From: Paramixta manurensis
Lineage (GTDB): Bacteria > Pseudomonadota > Gammaproteobacteria > Enterobacterales > Enterobacteriaceae
Direction of reading: 5' to 3'
Assembly: GCF_013285385.1 (NCBI RefSeq)
Contig: NZ_CP054212.1
Span: 868,001-932,000 of the forward strand
Length of the DNA: 64,000 nt
How positions within the stretch are numbered: position 1 is the first letter of the stretch; every line of letters starts with the position of its first letter. The translations under genes and the position numbers were made by a program. Of the stretch, positions 32,244-42,175 are shown one piece after another. Under the pieces are notes generated by a model. The model saw only the letters and a program-made list of their open reading frames with translations. It ran no database searches and was not told the origin of the DNA.

Positions 32244-33717
32244 TTTGCGCGACTTACTGGCCCCGTGGGTGCCTGGCGCGCCGGAGCGGGCGCTCCGTGA
32301 AATGATACTGGACAGCCGTTCGGCGGCGTCTGGCGATCTGTTTGTGGCGGTTGCGGGGCACCAGGTCGACGGGCGCCGTTTTATTCCTCAGGCTATTGCA
32401 CAAGGGGTTGCCGCTGTGGTGGCGGAGGCCGAAGGCGTAGCGCGCGATGGCGATATTACTGAAATGCATGGTGTGCCGGTTATCTGGCTGGCGCAATTGC
32501 CGCAACGTTTATCTGCATTAGCCGGGCGTTTTTATCAGCAACCGGGTGAAAAGCTACGTTTGATTGGCGTTACCGGTACTAACGGTAAAACCACCACCAC
32601 CCAACTGTTAGCGCAGTGGGCCAATTTACTGGGCGAGACCGGTGCGGTGATGGGGACGGTGGGCAATGGTTTATACGGCCATTTAGTGACTACCGAAAAT
32701 ACCACCGGTTCCGCTGTTGATGTGCAACATGTGTTAAGCGGTCTGGTTGAGCAGGGCGCTCAGCTTACGGCAATGGAAGTTTCCTCCCATGGGCTGGTGC
32801 AACATCGCGTGGCTGCACTGCCGTTTGCCGCGGCGGTGTTTACTAATTTAAGCCGTGACCATCTCGATTATCACGGCGATATGGCACGTTATGAGGCGGC
32901 GAAATGGCTGCTGTTTTCCGAGCATCAGGTCGGACAGGCGATCATTAACGCCGATGATGAGGTTGGGCGCCGTTGGCTGGAGAACCTGCCGGATGCGGTG
33001 GCGGTGACCATGGAAAATAATCTTCAGCCAGGTTGCCATGGTCGTTGGCTGAAAATGACCCATGTCGATTATCACGATAACGGCGCGACCCTGGCTTTTG
33101 AATCCAGTTGGGGTCATGGCGAAATTGATAGCCGCCTGATGGGCGCATTTAACGTCAGTAATCTATTGCTGGCGCTCGCTACGTTGCTGGCGTTGGGGTA
33201 TCCGCTCGATAAATTGATGGCTACCGCTCATCAACTCCAGCCGGTTTGCGGGCGAATGGAAGTGTTTAGCGCGGCGAATAAGCCGACGGTGGTGGTGGAT
33301 TATGCCCACACGCCGGATGCGCTGGAGAAAGCGTTGGAAGCGGCGCGTCTTCATTGTAAGGGCCAGTTATGGTGCGTGTTTGGCTGCGGCGGTGACCGTG
33401 ATAAAGGCAAACGTCCGTTAATGGGCGCCATTGCTGAACAATTCTCCGATGTGGTGATGGTGACCGATGATAATCCGCGCAGCGAAGATCCGGCGGCGAT
33501 TGTTGCCGATATTTTGAGTGGGCTGCTGGATCCCGGTCGGGCGCGCGTTGTCGCCGGGCGTGCGCAAGCGGTCACTAACGCCATTATGCAGGCGAAACCT
33601 GACGATATTGTGCTGGTAGCCGGTAAAGGCCATGAAGATTATCAAATTGTAGGTAACCGTCGCCTTGATTATTCCGACCGTGTGACGGTCGCGCGGTTAT
33701 TGGGGGTGATGGCATGA
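32230..33717 (+). CDS. murE: UDP-MurNAc-tripeptide synthetase MurE
   Basis: 495 residues from the GTG at 32230 with AGGAA about 5 bases upstream; this gives MTDRNLRDLLAPWVP and exactly the E. coli length, whereas the first in-frame ATG at 32218 lacks a ribosome site. P-loop GVTGTNGKTTTT is present. The DDNPR motif near residue 415 is the signature for meso-diaminopimelate as the added residue. It overlaps both ftsI and murF. Confidence 0.96.
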   Translation: MTDRNLRDLLAPWVPGAPERALREMILDSRSAASGDLFVAVAGHQVDGRRFIPQAIAQGVAAVVAEAEGVARDGDITEMHGVPVIWLAQLPQRLSALAGRFYQQPGEKLRLIGVTGTNGKTTTTQLLAQWANLLGETGAVMGTVGNGLYGHLVTTENTTGSAVDVQHVLSGLVEQGAQLTAMEVSSHGLVQHRVAALPFAAAVFTNLSRDHLDYHGDMARYEAAKWLLFSEHQVGQAIINADDEVGRRWLENLPDAVAVTMENNLQPGCHGRWLKMTHVDYHDNGATLAFESSWGHGEIDSRLMGAFNVSNLLLALATLLALGYPLDKLMATAHQLQPVCGRMEVFSAANKPTVVVDYAHTPDALEKALEAARLHCKGQLWCVFGCGGDRDKGKRPLMGAIAEQFSDVVMVTDDNPRSEDPAAIVADILSGLLDPGRARVVAGRAQAVTNAIMQAKPDDIVLVAGKGHEDYQIVGNRRLDYSDRVTVARLLGVMA

Positions 33718-35075
33718 TCGCTTTCTCCTTACGCACGCTGGCGGAGATTACCGGCGGTAAGCTGGTTGGCAGCGATCTGACGATTGCTGATGTGGCCACG
33801 GATACACGCAAGGTTAGCGCGGGCGGTCTATTTATTGCCTTGATCGGCGAACGCTTCGACGCGCACGACTTTGTGGGTGATGCAATTGCGGCGGGAGCCT
33901 CCGCACTATTAGTGAGTAAGCACTTGCAAGTCGCAGTTCCGCAAGTGGTAGTAAAAGATACGCGTATCGCGTTGGGCAAGTTGGGAGCTTGGGTGCGTCA
34001 GCAAGTACCCACTCGCGTAGTGGCGCTAACGGGCTCATCCGGTAAAACCTCGGTCAAAGAGATGACCGCCGCCATCTTACGCCAGTGTGGTGAAACGCTG
34101 TATACCGCCGGAAACCTGAATAACGATATCGGGGTGCCGCTTACCCTGTTGCGGTTAACGCGTGAGCATCAATACGCGGTGATTGAGCTGGGCGCTAATC
34201 ATCAAGGTGAAATCGCCTGGACGACGGATTTAACCCGCCCGGAAAGCGCGCTGGTCAATAATCTGGCGGCGGCGCATTTGGAAGGTTTCGGTTCGCTGGC
34301 AGGCGTAGCGAAAGCGAAAGGTGAGATTTTTGAAGGGTTACCGGTGCACGGTACCGCCATTATTAACGCCGCCAGCAATGACTGGCCGCACTGGCAGCAG
34401 CATCTCCAGCATAAAACCGTATGGCGTTTTTCTGCGGAACCATCAACGGATAGCGATTTCTACGCCAGCGAGGTGCAGGTGAGCGCGGCAGGAACCCGCT
34501 TTACGCTTCACACGCCGAAAGGGCAGGTTGCCGTAACGTTGCCATTGCCTGGGCGTCATAACATTGCCAATGCGTTGGCCGCCGCAGCGCTGGCGCTCTC
34601 GGTTGAGGCGCCTTTAGAGGCGGTTAAGCAGGGTTTAGCGACGCTGAAAGCCGTTCCGGGGCGTCTATTTCCGATTCCGTTAGCACAAGACAAATTACTG
34701 CTGGATGACAGCTACAACGCCAACGTGGGGTCAATGACAGCCGCCGCACAGGTATTGGCCGATATGCCGGGCTACCGGGTAATGGTCGTCGGTGATATGG
34801 CTGAACTGGGCGATGAAGCGGAAGAGTGTCATCGGGAAGTCGGTGAGGCAGCGCGTTTGGCTGGTATCGATAAAGTCCTCAGCGTGGGTGAGCTGAGTAA
34901 AACCCTTAGCCACGCCAGCGGCGTTGGCGAACATTTCACCGATAAACCGGCGCTCGTGGAACGTTTGCGAGGGCTGTTGTCGGAACACACAGTCATCACG
35001 GTATTAGTTAAAGGTTCTCGTAGTGCCGCCATGGAGCAGGTAGTACAAACCTTACAGGAGAAAGGAACATGTTAG
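33714..35075 (+). CDS. murF: UDP-MurNAc-pentapeptide synthetase MurF
   Basis: 453 residues (E. coli 452). The ATP site LTGSSGKTSVKEMTA lies near residue 105, and the NLNNDIGVPLTLLRL and DDSYNANVGSMTAAAQVLA blocks are intact. It adds D-Ala-D-Ala to the UDP-MurNAc-tripeptide. Start overlaps murE by ATGA and end overlaps mraY by 7 bases. Confidence 0.97.
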   Translation: MIAFSLRTLAEITGGKLVGSDLTIADVATDTRKVSAGGLFIALIGERFDAHDFVGDAIAAGASALLVSKHLQVAVPQVVVKDTRIALGKLGAWVRQQVPTRVVALTGSSGKTSVKEMTAAILRQCGETLYTAGNLNNDIGVPLTLLRLTREHQYAVIELGANHQGEIAWTTDLTRPESALVNNLAAAHLEGFGSLAGVAKAKGEIFEGLPVHGTAIINAASNDWPHWQQHLQHKTVWRFSAEPSTDSDFYASEVQVSAAGTRFTLHTPKGQVAVTLPLPGRHNIANALAAAALALSVEAPLEAVKQGLATLKAVPGRLFPIPLAQDKLLLDDSYNANVGSMTAAAQVLADMPGYRVMVVGDMAELGDEAEECHREVGEAARLAGIDKVLSVGELSKTLSHASGVGEHFTDKPALVERLRGLLSEHTVITVLVKGSRSAAMEQVVQTLQEKGTC

Positions 35076-36151
35076 TCTGGCTGGCCGAACATTTGGTCGC
35101 TTTTTATTCTGGCTTTAACGTCTTTTCTTATTTGACGTTTCGCGCCATCGTCAGCCTGCTGACCGCCCTGTTTATCTCCTTGTGGATGGGGCCGCGCCTG
35201 ATTGCGTGGCTACAAAAATTACAAATTGGTCAGGTAGTGCGTAACGACGGCCCGGAGTCGCATTTCAGTAAACGCGGCACGCCAACCATGGGGGGGATCA
35301 TGATCCTGACCTCCATCACCATTTCGGTGCTGATGTGGGCTTATCCTTCGAACCCGTACGTATGGTGCGTTCTGGTGGTGTTGGTGGGCTTCGGCGTCAT
35401 TGGTTTCGTCGATGATTATCGCAAGGTCGTCCGTAAGGATACCAAAGGGTTGATTGCCCGCTGGAAATACTTCTGGATGTCGGTGATTTCACTGGGCGTT
35501 GCGTTCGGCCTGTATGCCGCCGGGAAAGGGACACCTGCAACCCAGTTAGTGGTGCCTTTTTTCAAAGACGTTATGCCGCAACTCGGCCTGTTTTATGTGG
35601 TGCTGGCCTACTTTGTGATTGTCGGAACCGGGAACGCAGTGAATCTGACCGATGGTCTGGACGGTTTGGCGATTATGCCAACGGTCTTCGTTGCCGCCGG
35701 GTTTGCATTGGTCGCTTGGGCAACCGGTAACATGAACTTTGCCGGTTATCTGCATATTCCGTATTTGCGGCATGCCGGTGAACTGGTGATCGTTTGCACC
35801 GCCATCGTCGGCGCCGGATTAGGTTTTTTATGGTTTAACACCTATCCGGCTCAGGTGTTTATGGGCGATGTTGGTTCGCTGGCACTGGGGGGCGCATTAG
35901 GCACCATCGCGGTTCTGCTGCGTCAGGAATTTTTGCTGGTGATTATGGGCGGCGTATTTGTGGTTGAAACGCTGTCGGTCATTTTGCAGGTGGGGTCGTT
36001 TAAGTTACGCGGGCAACGTATTTTCCGCATGGCGCCTATCCATCACCACTACGAATTGAAGGGCTGGCCGGAACCCCGCGTTATTGTGCGGTTCTGGATT
36101 ATTTCGCTGATGCTGGTGCTCATTGGCCTGGCGACGCTGAAGGTACGTTAA
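35069..36151 (+). CDS. mraY: Phospho-MurNAc-pentapeptide transferase MraY
   Basis: 360 residues, the E. coli length, with about ten hydrophobic spans. Conserved polyprenyl-phosphate transferase motifs are VDDYRKVVRKDTKGL, NAVNLTDGLDGLAIMP and the HHHYELKGWPE loop near the C-terminus. It makes lipid I at the cytoplasmic face of the inner membrane. Confidence 0.97.
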   Translation: MLVWLAEHLVAFYSGFNVFSYLTFRAIVSLLTALFISLWMGPRLIAWLQKLQIGQVVRNDGPESHFSKRGTPTMGGIMILTSITISVLMWAYPSNPYVWCVLVVLVGFGVIGFVDDYRKVVRKDTKGLIARWKYFWMSVISLGVAFGLYAAGKGTPATQLVVPFFKDVMPQLGLFYVVLAYFVIVGTGNAVNLTDGLDGLAIMPTVFVAAGFALVAWATGNMNFAGYLHIPYLRHAGELVIVCTAIVGAGLGFLWFNTYPAQVFMGDVGSLALGGALGTIAVLLRQEFLLVIMGGVFVVETLSVILQVGSFKLRGQRIFRMAPIHHHYELKGWPEPRVIVRFWIISLMLVLIGLATLKVR

Positions 36152-36153
36152 TT

Positions 36154-37467
36154 ATGGCTGACTATCAGGGTAGAAAAGTTGTCATCATCGGGTTGGGCCT
36201 GACCGGGCTCTCCTGTGTTGATTTCTTTTTAACGCAGGGCGTCTCGCCCCGCGTGATGGATACCCGACTGTCGCCGCCGGGTCTGGAACAGTTGCCGGAG
36301 AGCGTAGAACGCCATCTTGGCGGCCTGAATGACGCCTGGCTGATGGCGGCAGATTTGATTGTTGCCAGCCCGGGTATTGCTTTGGCGCATCCTGCGTTAC
36401 TGGAGGCTTCCGCCGCCGGTATCGAAATTGTGGGTGATATCGAGTTGTTTTGCCGTGAGGCACAGGCGCCGATTATCGCCATCACCGGTTCTAACGGGAA
36501 AAGTACCGTCACGACGCTGGTGGGAGAGATGGCAAAGGCGGCAGGTTGGGCGGTCGGTATCGGCGGCAATATTGGTTTACCGGCGTTGACGTTGTTGAAA
36601 CACCCCGCACAGATTTATGTGTTGGAGTTGTCCAGCTTCCAACTGGAAACTACTCACAGCCTGCAGGCGGTAGCCGCCACTATCCTCAACGTGACAGAGG
36701 ATCATATGGATCGCTACCCGCTCGGGATGCAGCAGTATCGCGCGGCAAAATTGCGAATTTACGAAGCCGCGCAGGTGTGTGTGGTCAATGCGGACGATGC
36801 GTTAACCATGCCAATCCGTGGCGCGGATAAACGGTGTGTTAGTTTCGGCGTTGATGTGGGTGATTATCACCTCAATCGCCAGCAAGGTAGCGTGTGGTTG
36901 CGTGTTAACGGCGAGAAAGTCTTAAACACCGACGAGATGACGCTGGTTGGTCAACATAATTATACCAATGCGCTTGCCGCGTTGGCGCTGGCGGATGCGG
37001 CAGGGTTACCGCGCGCCAGTAGCCTGAAAGCGTTAACCACCTTCACCGGCCTGCCGCATCGCTTCCAGTTGGCGTGGGAGCATAACGGTGTGCGCTGGGT
37101 TAATGATTCGAAAGCCACTAACGTCGGCAGCACGGAAGCGGCATTAAAGGGTTTGCGGGTCAAAGGTACGCTGTGGCTGCTGTTGGGCGGCGATGGCAAA
37201 TCCGCCGATTTCAGCCCGCTGGCGCAATATGTGCAAGGTGAGCAGATTCGTTTGTACTGCTTCGGGCGTGACGGCGCGGCATTGGCGGCGTTGCGCGATA
37301 ATGCGGTGCAAACCGAAACCCTGCAACAGGCGATGGAGCAGATTGCGGCGCAGGTGCAGCCCGGTGACATGGTGTTATTGTCGCCCGCTTGTGCCAGCCT
37401 CGATCAGTTCCGTAATTTTGAACAGCGCGGAGATAGTTTTGCGCAACTGGCTAAGGAGCTCGGCTAA
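36154..37467 (+). CDS. murD: UDP-MurNAc-L-alanine:D-glutamate ligase MurD
   Basis: 437 residues (E. coli 438). The N-terminal UMP-binding fold (VVIIGLGLTGLSCVDFFLT) is followed by the ATP P-loop ITGSNGKSTVTTLV near residue 110 and the ligand-binding C-terminus (LSPACASLDQFRNFEQRGD). It begins 2 bases after mraY and shares a base with the start of ftsW. Confidence 0.96.
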   Translation: MADYQGRKVVIIGLGLTGLSCVDFFLTQGVSPRVMDTRLSPPGLEQLPESVERHLGGLNDAWLMAADLIVASPGIALAHPALLEASAAGIEIVGDIELFCREAQAPIIAITGSNGKSTVTTLVGEMAKAAGWAVGIGGNIGLPALTLLKHPAQIYVLELSSFQLETTHSLQAVAATILNVTEDHMDRYPLGMQQYRAAKLRIYEAAQVCVVNADDALTMPIRGADKRCVSFGVDVGDYHLNRQQGSVWLRVNGEKVLNTDEMTLVGQHNYTNALAALALADAAGLPRASSLKALTTFTGLPHRFQLAWEHNGVRWVNDSKATNVGSTEAALKGLRVKGTLWLLLGGDGKSADFSPLAQYVQGEQIRLYCFGRDGAALAALRDNAVQTETLQQAMEQIAAQVQPGDMVLLSPACASLDQFRNFEQRGDSFAQLAKELG

Positions 37468-38681
37468 TGCGATTTCCGGGTCTGAGCCTGGCAGGCGGCG
37501 CGACATCACGTCTACGAGACTGGGTGATGGGATCGCGGGAAAGTGACAGCACCAGTATGGTGCTGTATGACCGCACGTTGTTATGGCTGACCTTAGGGCT
37601 GGCGATCATCGGTTTCGTGATGGTGACCTCGGCCTCGATGCCGGTCGGGCAACGTCTATCTGACGACCCGTTTTATTTCGCCAAACGCGATGCGTTTTAT
37701 CTGGCGTTAGCCTTAGGCATCGCATTGGTCACACTGCGCGTGCCAATGGATTTTTGGCAACGCTATAGCAACGTCATGCTGCTGGCGTCGGTAGTGATGT
37801 TGTTGATTGTGTTGGTGGTGGGGAGCTCGGTTAACGGTGCTTCGCGTTGGATTGCATTAGGGCCGTTGCGTATTCAGCCTGCGGAACTCTCAAAGCTCTC
37901 CCTGTTTTGCTATCTCGCCAGCTACCTGGTGCGCAAAGTGGAAGAAGTGCGAAATAACTTCTGGGGCTTCTGTAAACCAATGGGCGTGATGGTGGTATTG
38001 GCGGTGTTACTGCTGGCGCAGCCTGACCTCGGTACAGTGGTTGTGCTGTTTGTCACCACGCTGGCAATGCTATTTCTTGCCGGCGCCAAGCTCTGGCAGT
38101 TCTTGGCGATTATCGGTTCCGGCGTGTTCGCGGTGATCTTGCTGATTATCGCTGAACCTTACCGTATGCGGCGTGTGACCTCGTTCTGGGATCCCTGGGA
38201 AGATCCGTTTGGCAGTGGTTACCAGTTAACGCAATCGTTGATGGCGTTTGGTCGCGGCGAGTTTTGGGGGCAAGGGCTGGGTAACTCAGTACAAAAACTG
38301 GAGTATTTACCGGAAGCGCACACTGACTTCATTTTCTCGATTATCGGCGAGGAACTCGGGTTTATCGGTGTGGTTTTAGCCTTGTTAATGGTATTCTTCG
38401 TCGCTTTTCGTGCTATGTCCATCGGACGTCGCGCATTGGAGCTTGATCAACGCTTTTCGGGCTTTTTGGCCTGTTCAATTGGCGTTTGGTTCAGTTTCCA
38501 GGCATTGGTGAATGTTGGCGCGGCGGCGGGGATGTTGCCAACCAAAGGGTTAACGCTGCCATTAATCAGTTACGGTGGTTCCAGTTTGATCATTATGTCG
38601 ACGGCCATCGTGTTTTTGTTACGTATAGATTATGAAACACGTTTAGCGAAGGCGCAGGCGTTTACCCGAGGTGCCCGATGA
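37467..38681 (+). CDS. ftsW: Septal peptidoglycan polymerase FtsW
   Basis: 404 residues against 414 in E. coli, the difference being at the N-terminal tail. It is a ten-TM SEDS protein with SSVNGASRWIALGPLRIQPA, QPDLGTVVVLFVTTLAMLFL, the EAHTDFIFSIIGEELGF loop and LPLISYGGSSLI. It polymerises septal glycan strands with FtsI. The start at 37467 overlaps the murD stop by one base (TAATG). Confidence 0.96.
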   Translation: MRFPGLSLAGGATSRLRDWVMGSRESDSTSMVLYDRTLLWLTLGLAIIGFVMVTSASMPVGQRLSDDPFYFAKRDAFYLALALGIALVTLRVPMDFWQRYSNVMLLASVVMLLIVLVVGSSVNGASRWIALGPLRIQPAELSKLSLFCYLASYLVRKVEEVRNNFWGFCKPMGVMVVLAVLLLAQPDLGTVVVLFVTTLAMLFLAGAKLWQFLAIIGSGVFAVILLIIAEPYRMRRVTSFWDPWEDPFGSGYQLTQSLMAFGRGEFWGQGLGNSVQKLEYLPEAHTDFIFSIIGEELGFIGVVLALLMVFFVAFRAMSIGRRALELDQRFSGFLACSIGVWFSFQALVNVGAAAGMLPTKGLTLPLISYGGSSLIIMSTAIVFLLRIDYETRLAKAQAFTRGAR

Positions 38682-39757
38682 GTGGAAAGCGGCTGATGGT
38701 GATGGCAGGCGGAACCGGCGGACATGTGTTCCCTGGGTTAGCCGTGGCGCACCATCTGATGGAGCAAGGCTGGCAAGTTCGCTGGCTGGGCACCGCCGAT
38801 CGTATGGAAGCGGATTTAGTGCCGAAACATGGCATTGAGATCGATTTTATTCGCATTAGCGGCCTACGTGGCAAGGGGCTGAAGGCGATGCTGGCGGCGC
38901 CAGCGCGTATCTTTACGGCTTGGCGCCAGGCGCGCGCCATCATCAAGGCGTATCGACCTGATGTGGTGCTGGGGATGGGCGGCTATGTTTCCGGTCCCGG
39001 TGGCCTCGCCGCATGGAGCTGTGGGGTGCCGGTGGTTCTGCACGAACAAAATGGCATTGCCGGTCTGACGAATAAATGGCTGGCGAAAATCGCCACCAAG
39101 GTGCTACAGGCCTTTCCGGGCGCTTTTCCTCATGCTGAGGTGGTTGGCAACCCGGTGCGTAATGATGTCTTAGCCCTGCCGTTGCCGGCGCAACGTTTGG
39201 CCGGGCGTGAAGGGCCGGTTCGCGTATTAGTGATTGGCGGTAGCCAGGGCGCACGGGTATTGAACCAGACGTTGCCGCAGGTCGCGGCGCAGTTAGGCGG
39301 CACTATTACGCTGTGGCATCAGGTAGGGAAGGGCGCGTTGGACAGCGTGCTACAGGCTTATCGGGATGTTGGGCAAACGCAACATAACATTGTTGAATTT
39401 ATTGATGATATGGCAGCAGCGTACGCGTGGGCTGATGTGGTGGTGTGCCGTTCAGGCGCATTAACCGTGAGCGAAGTGGCTGCCGCAGGATTACCGGCGA
39501 TTTTTGTGCCGTTCCAGCATAAAGATCGTCAACAGTATTGGAATGCGCTGCCGTTGGAAAAAGCCGGTGCGGCGAAGATTTTCGAACAACCGCAATTTAC
39601 CGCTCAGTCGGTAGTGGAGACGCTGACACGTTGGGATCGACCAACGTTGTTGGCGATGGCGGAAAAAGCGCGCGCGGTAGCGATTCCTGATGCAACGCAG
39701 CGCGTAGCGGCAGTGGTAGAGGCTAGCGCGCTAACAGAATTAAAGAACCGGTACTGA
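38678..39757 (+). CDS. murG: Lipid II synthase MurG
   Basis: 359 residues (E. coli 355). GT-B glycosyltransferase with the N-terminal loop MAGGTGGHVFPGLAVA, the second glycine-rich loop VIGGSQGARVLN and the acceptor/donor region PAIFVPFQHKDRQQYWNAL. It transfers GlcNAc to lipid I on the cytoplasmic membrane face. Overlaps ftsW by four bases (ATGA). Confidence 0.96.
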   Translation: MSGKRLMVMAGGTGGHVFPGLAVAHHLMEQGWQVRWLGTADRMEADLVPKHGIEIDFIRISGLRGKGLKAMLAAPARIFTAWRQARAIIKAYRPDVVLGMGGYVSGPGGLAAWSCGVPVVLHEQNGIAGLTNKWLAKIATKVLQAFPGAFPHAEVVGNPVRNDVLALPLPAQRLAGREGPVRVLVIGGSQGARVLNQTLPQVAAQLGGTITLWHQVGKGALDSVLQAYRDVGQTQHNIVEFIDDMAAAYAWADVVVCRSGALTVSEVAAAGLPAIFVPFQHKDRQQYWNALPLEKAGAAKIFEQPQFTAQSVVETLTRWDRPTLLAMAEKARAVAIPDATQRVAAVVEASALTELKNRY

Positions 39758-39782
39758 TGTACCAACAGGCATAAAGAAACAG

Positions 39783-41261
39783 ATGAATACACAACAATTG
39801 GCAAAACTGCGTTTAATCGTGCCCGAGATGCGTCGCGTCCGGCACATTCACTTTGTTGGCATCGGTGGTGCTGGCATGGGCGGTATTGCCGAAGTGTTGG
39901 CGAATGAAGGCTATCAGATTAGCGGCTCCGACTTGGCGCCGAACGCGGTAACGCAACATTTAACGGCGCTTGGCGCGACGATTTACTTCAATCATCGTCC
40001 GGAAAACGTCAGCGACGCTAGCGTGGTAGTGGTTTCGACGGCGATTTCCCAGGATAACCCGGAAATCGTTGCCGCACGGGAAGCGCGCATTCCGGTGATT
40101 CGCCGGGCGGAGATGTTGGCAGAACTGATGCGTTTTCGTCATGGCATTGCCATCGCCGGTACGCACGGGAAAACCACCACAACGGCGATGGTGTCGAGTA
40201 TCTATGCCGAAGGCGGGCTCGATCCGACCTTTGTTAATGGCGGCCTGGTGAAAGCGGCGGGAACCCATGCACGGTTAGGCAGCAGCCGTTATTTGATTGC
40301 AGAAGCGGATGAAAGCGATGCGTCTTTCCTGCATCTGCAACCGATGGTGGCGGTGGTGACCAATATCGAAGCCGACCATATGGATACTTATCAGGGTGAT
40401 TTTGAGAACCTGAAGCAGACGTTTATCAACTTCCTGCACAACCTGCCGTTCTACGGGCGTGCGGTGATGTGTATTGATGATGCGGTAATCCGCAATCTGA
40501 TCCCGCGCGTTGGGCGCCATATTACGACGTATGGCTTCAGCGATGATGCCGATGTACGGATCGAGAATTATGAGCAGCATGGCGCGCAAGGGCATTTCAC
40601 GCTGGTGCGTCACGACAAACCGCTGATGCGGGTCACGCTAAACGCGCCTGGTCGTCATAACGCGTTGAATGCGGCGGCGGCGGTCGCGGTCGCGACTGAA
40701 GAGGGTATTGATGATGAAGATATTCTCGGCGCGTTAGAAAGTTTTCAGGGTACCGGGCGGCGGTTTGATTTCCTTGGCGAATTTCCGTTGCAGGCAGTGA
40801 ATGGGAGCGCGGGAACGGCGATGCTGGTGGACGATTACGGGCATCACCCCACCGAAGTGGACGCGACAATTAAAGCCGCACGCGCCGGATGGCCGGAGAA
40901 AAAGCTGGTGATGATTTTCCAGCCGCACCGTTATACCCGCACGCGGGATTTGTATGACGACTTCGCCAATGTTCTTTCCCAGGTTGACGTGTTGTTAATG
41001 TTGGATGTGTACGCGGCGGGGGAGACGCCAATTCCGGGCGCGGACAGCCGCTCGCTGTGTCGTACCATTCGCGGGCGCGGCAAGGTGGATCCGATTCTGG
41101 TTTCCGACCATGACGCCATCGCCGATATGCTGGCGCCGACCTTATCAGGTAACGATTTGATTCTGGTGCAGGGGGCAGGCAACGTGGGCAGAATCGCCCG
41201 CAAACTGGCGGAACAAAAATTACAGCCGCAAACCAATGAAGAAGAGGAACATCATGGCTGA
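39783..41261 (+). CDS. murC: UDP-MurNAc:L-alanine ligase MurC
   Basis: 492 residues (E. coli 491). UDP-binding GIGGAGMGGIAEVLANEG at the N-terminus, ATP loop GTHGKTTTTAM at about residue 125, then DDYGHHPTEVDATIKAAR. It adds L-Ala to UDP-MurNAc, the first peptide step. The 3' end overlaps the region before ddlB by 8 bases. Confidence 0.97.
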   Translation: MNTQQLAKLRLIVPEMRRVRHIHFVGIGGAGMGGIAEVLANEGYQISGSDLAPNAVTQHLTALGATIYFNHRPENVSDASVVVVSTAISQDNPEIVAAREARIPVIRRAEMLAELMRFRHGIAIAGTHGKTTTTAMVSSIYAEGGLDPTFVNGGLVKAAGTHARLGSSRYLIAEADESDASFLHLQPMVAVVTNIEADHMDTYQGDFENLKQTFINFLHNLPFYGRAVMCIDDAVIRNLIPRVGRHITTYGFSDDADVRIENYEQHGAQGHFTLVRHDKPLMRVTLNAPGRHNALNAAAAVAVATEEGIDDEDILGALESFQGTGRRFDFLGEFPLQAVNGSAGTAMLVDDYGHHPTEVDATIKAARAGWPEKKLVMIFQPHRYTRTRDLYDDFANVLSQVDVLLMLDVYAAGETPIPGADSRSLCRTIRGRGKVDPILVSDHDAIADMLAPTLSGNDLILVQGAGNVGRIARKLAEQKLQPQTNEEEEHHG

Positions 41262-42174
41262 GAAAGTAGCAGTATTGCTGGGTGGAACCTCTGCAGAGCG
41301 TGAGGTGTCGCTCATGTCAGGCAACGCGGTGCTGGCGGGATTGAAAGAAGCCGGTATTGACGCGCATGCGGTAGATACCCGTGACTTCCCGGTAACGCGT
41401 CTGAAAGAAGAAGGGTTTGATAAAGCCTTTATTGCGCTGCACGGTCGCGGTGGTGAAGATGGCACCCTGCAAGGCGTACTGGAGTTCCTCAAGGTTCCGT
41501 ACACCGGCAGCGGTGTGATGGCCTCGGCTATCACCATGGATAAATTACGTAGCAAGCTGTTATGGCAGGGCTGTGGGTTACCGGTTTCGCCTTATGTGAT
41601 GTTAAACCGCCAGCAGATGGATGCGGGCATTGACGGGGCGTTAAGCGAGCGTATTGCGGCTTTAGGCCTGCCGGTGTTTGTGAAGCCCAGCAGTGAAGGC
41701 TCAAGCGTCGGTATTTCGCGCGTTAATCATGCTTCTGAACTGCAGGCAGCGCTGGTTGAAGCCTTCCGCCATGACGATGAGGTGCTGGTTGAAGCCTTCC
41801 TTAGCGGCCCTGAGTATACCGTCGCGATTTTGGGCGATGAAATTTTACCGTCGATTCGTATTCAGCCAGCGAGTGATTTTTATGATTACGAGGCGAAATA
41901 TCTCTCTGATGATACGCAGTATTTCTGCCCAAGCGGGTTAACCGCCGAGCGTGAAGCTGAATTAAGCGAAATCGTCATGGCGGCATGGCGGGCGCTGGGG
42001 TGCAGCGGCTGGGGGCGCGTTGATGTGATGATGGATGGCGAAGGGCGTTTCTGGCTGCTGGAAATCAACACTTCACCGGGAATGACCAGCCACAGCTTGG
42101 TCCCGATGGCGGCGAAGCAGGCGGGGATGAGTTTTTCCCGTTTAGTTGCGCGCATTCTGGAGCTGGCCGACTGA
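41254..42174 (+). CDS. ddlB: D-alanine--D-alanine ligase B
   Basis: 306 residues, the E. coli length, from the ATG at 41254 with GAGGAA 4-5 bases upstream; the in-frame ATG at 41236 has no ribosome site. ATP-grasp enzyme with LLGGTSAEREVSLMSG, FIALHGRGGEDGTLQG, KPSSEGSSVGISRV and LEINTSPGMTSHSLVP. Supplies D-Ala-D-Ala to MurF. Its start lies inside the end of murC. Confidence 0.96.
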   Translation: MAEKVAVLLGGTSAEREVSLMSGNAVLAGLKEAGIDAHAVDTRDFPVTRLKEEGFDKAFIALHGRGGEDGTLQGVLEFLKVPYTGSGVMASAITMDKLRSKLLWQGCGLPVSPYVMLNRQQMDAGIDGALSERIAALGLPVFVKPSSEGSSVGISRVNHASELQAALVEAFRHDDEVLVEAFLSGPEYTVAILGDEILPSIRIQPASDFYDYEAKYLSDDTQYFCPSGLTAEREAELSEIVMAAWRALGCSGWGRVDVMMDGEGRFWLLEINTSPGMTSHSLVPMAAKQAGMSFSRLVARILELAD

Positions 42175-42175
42175 T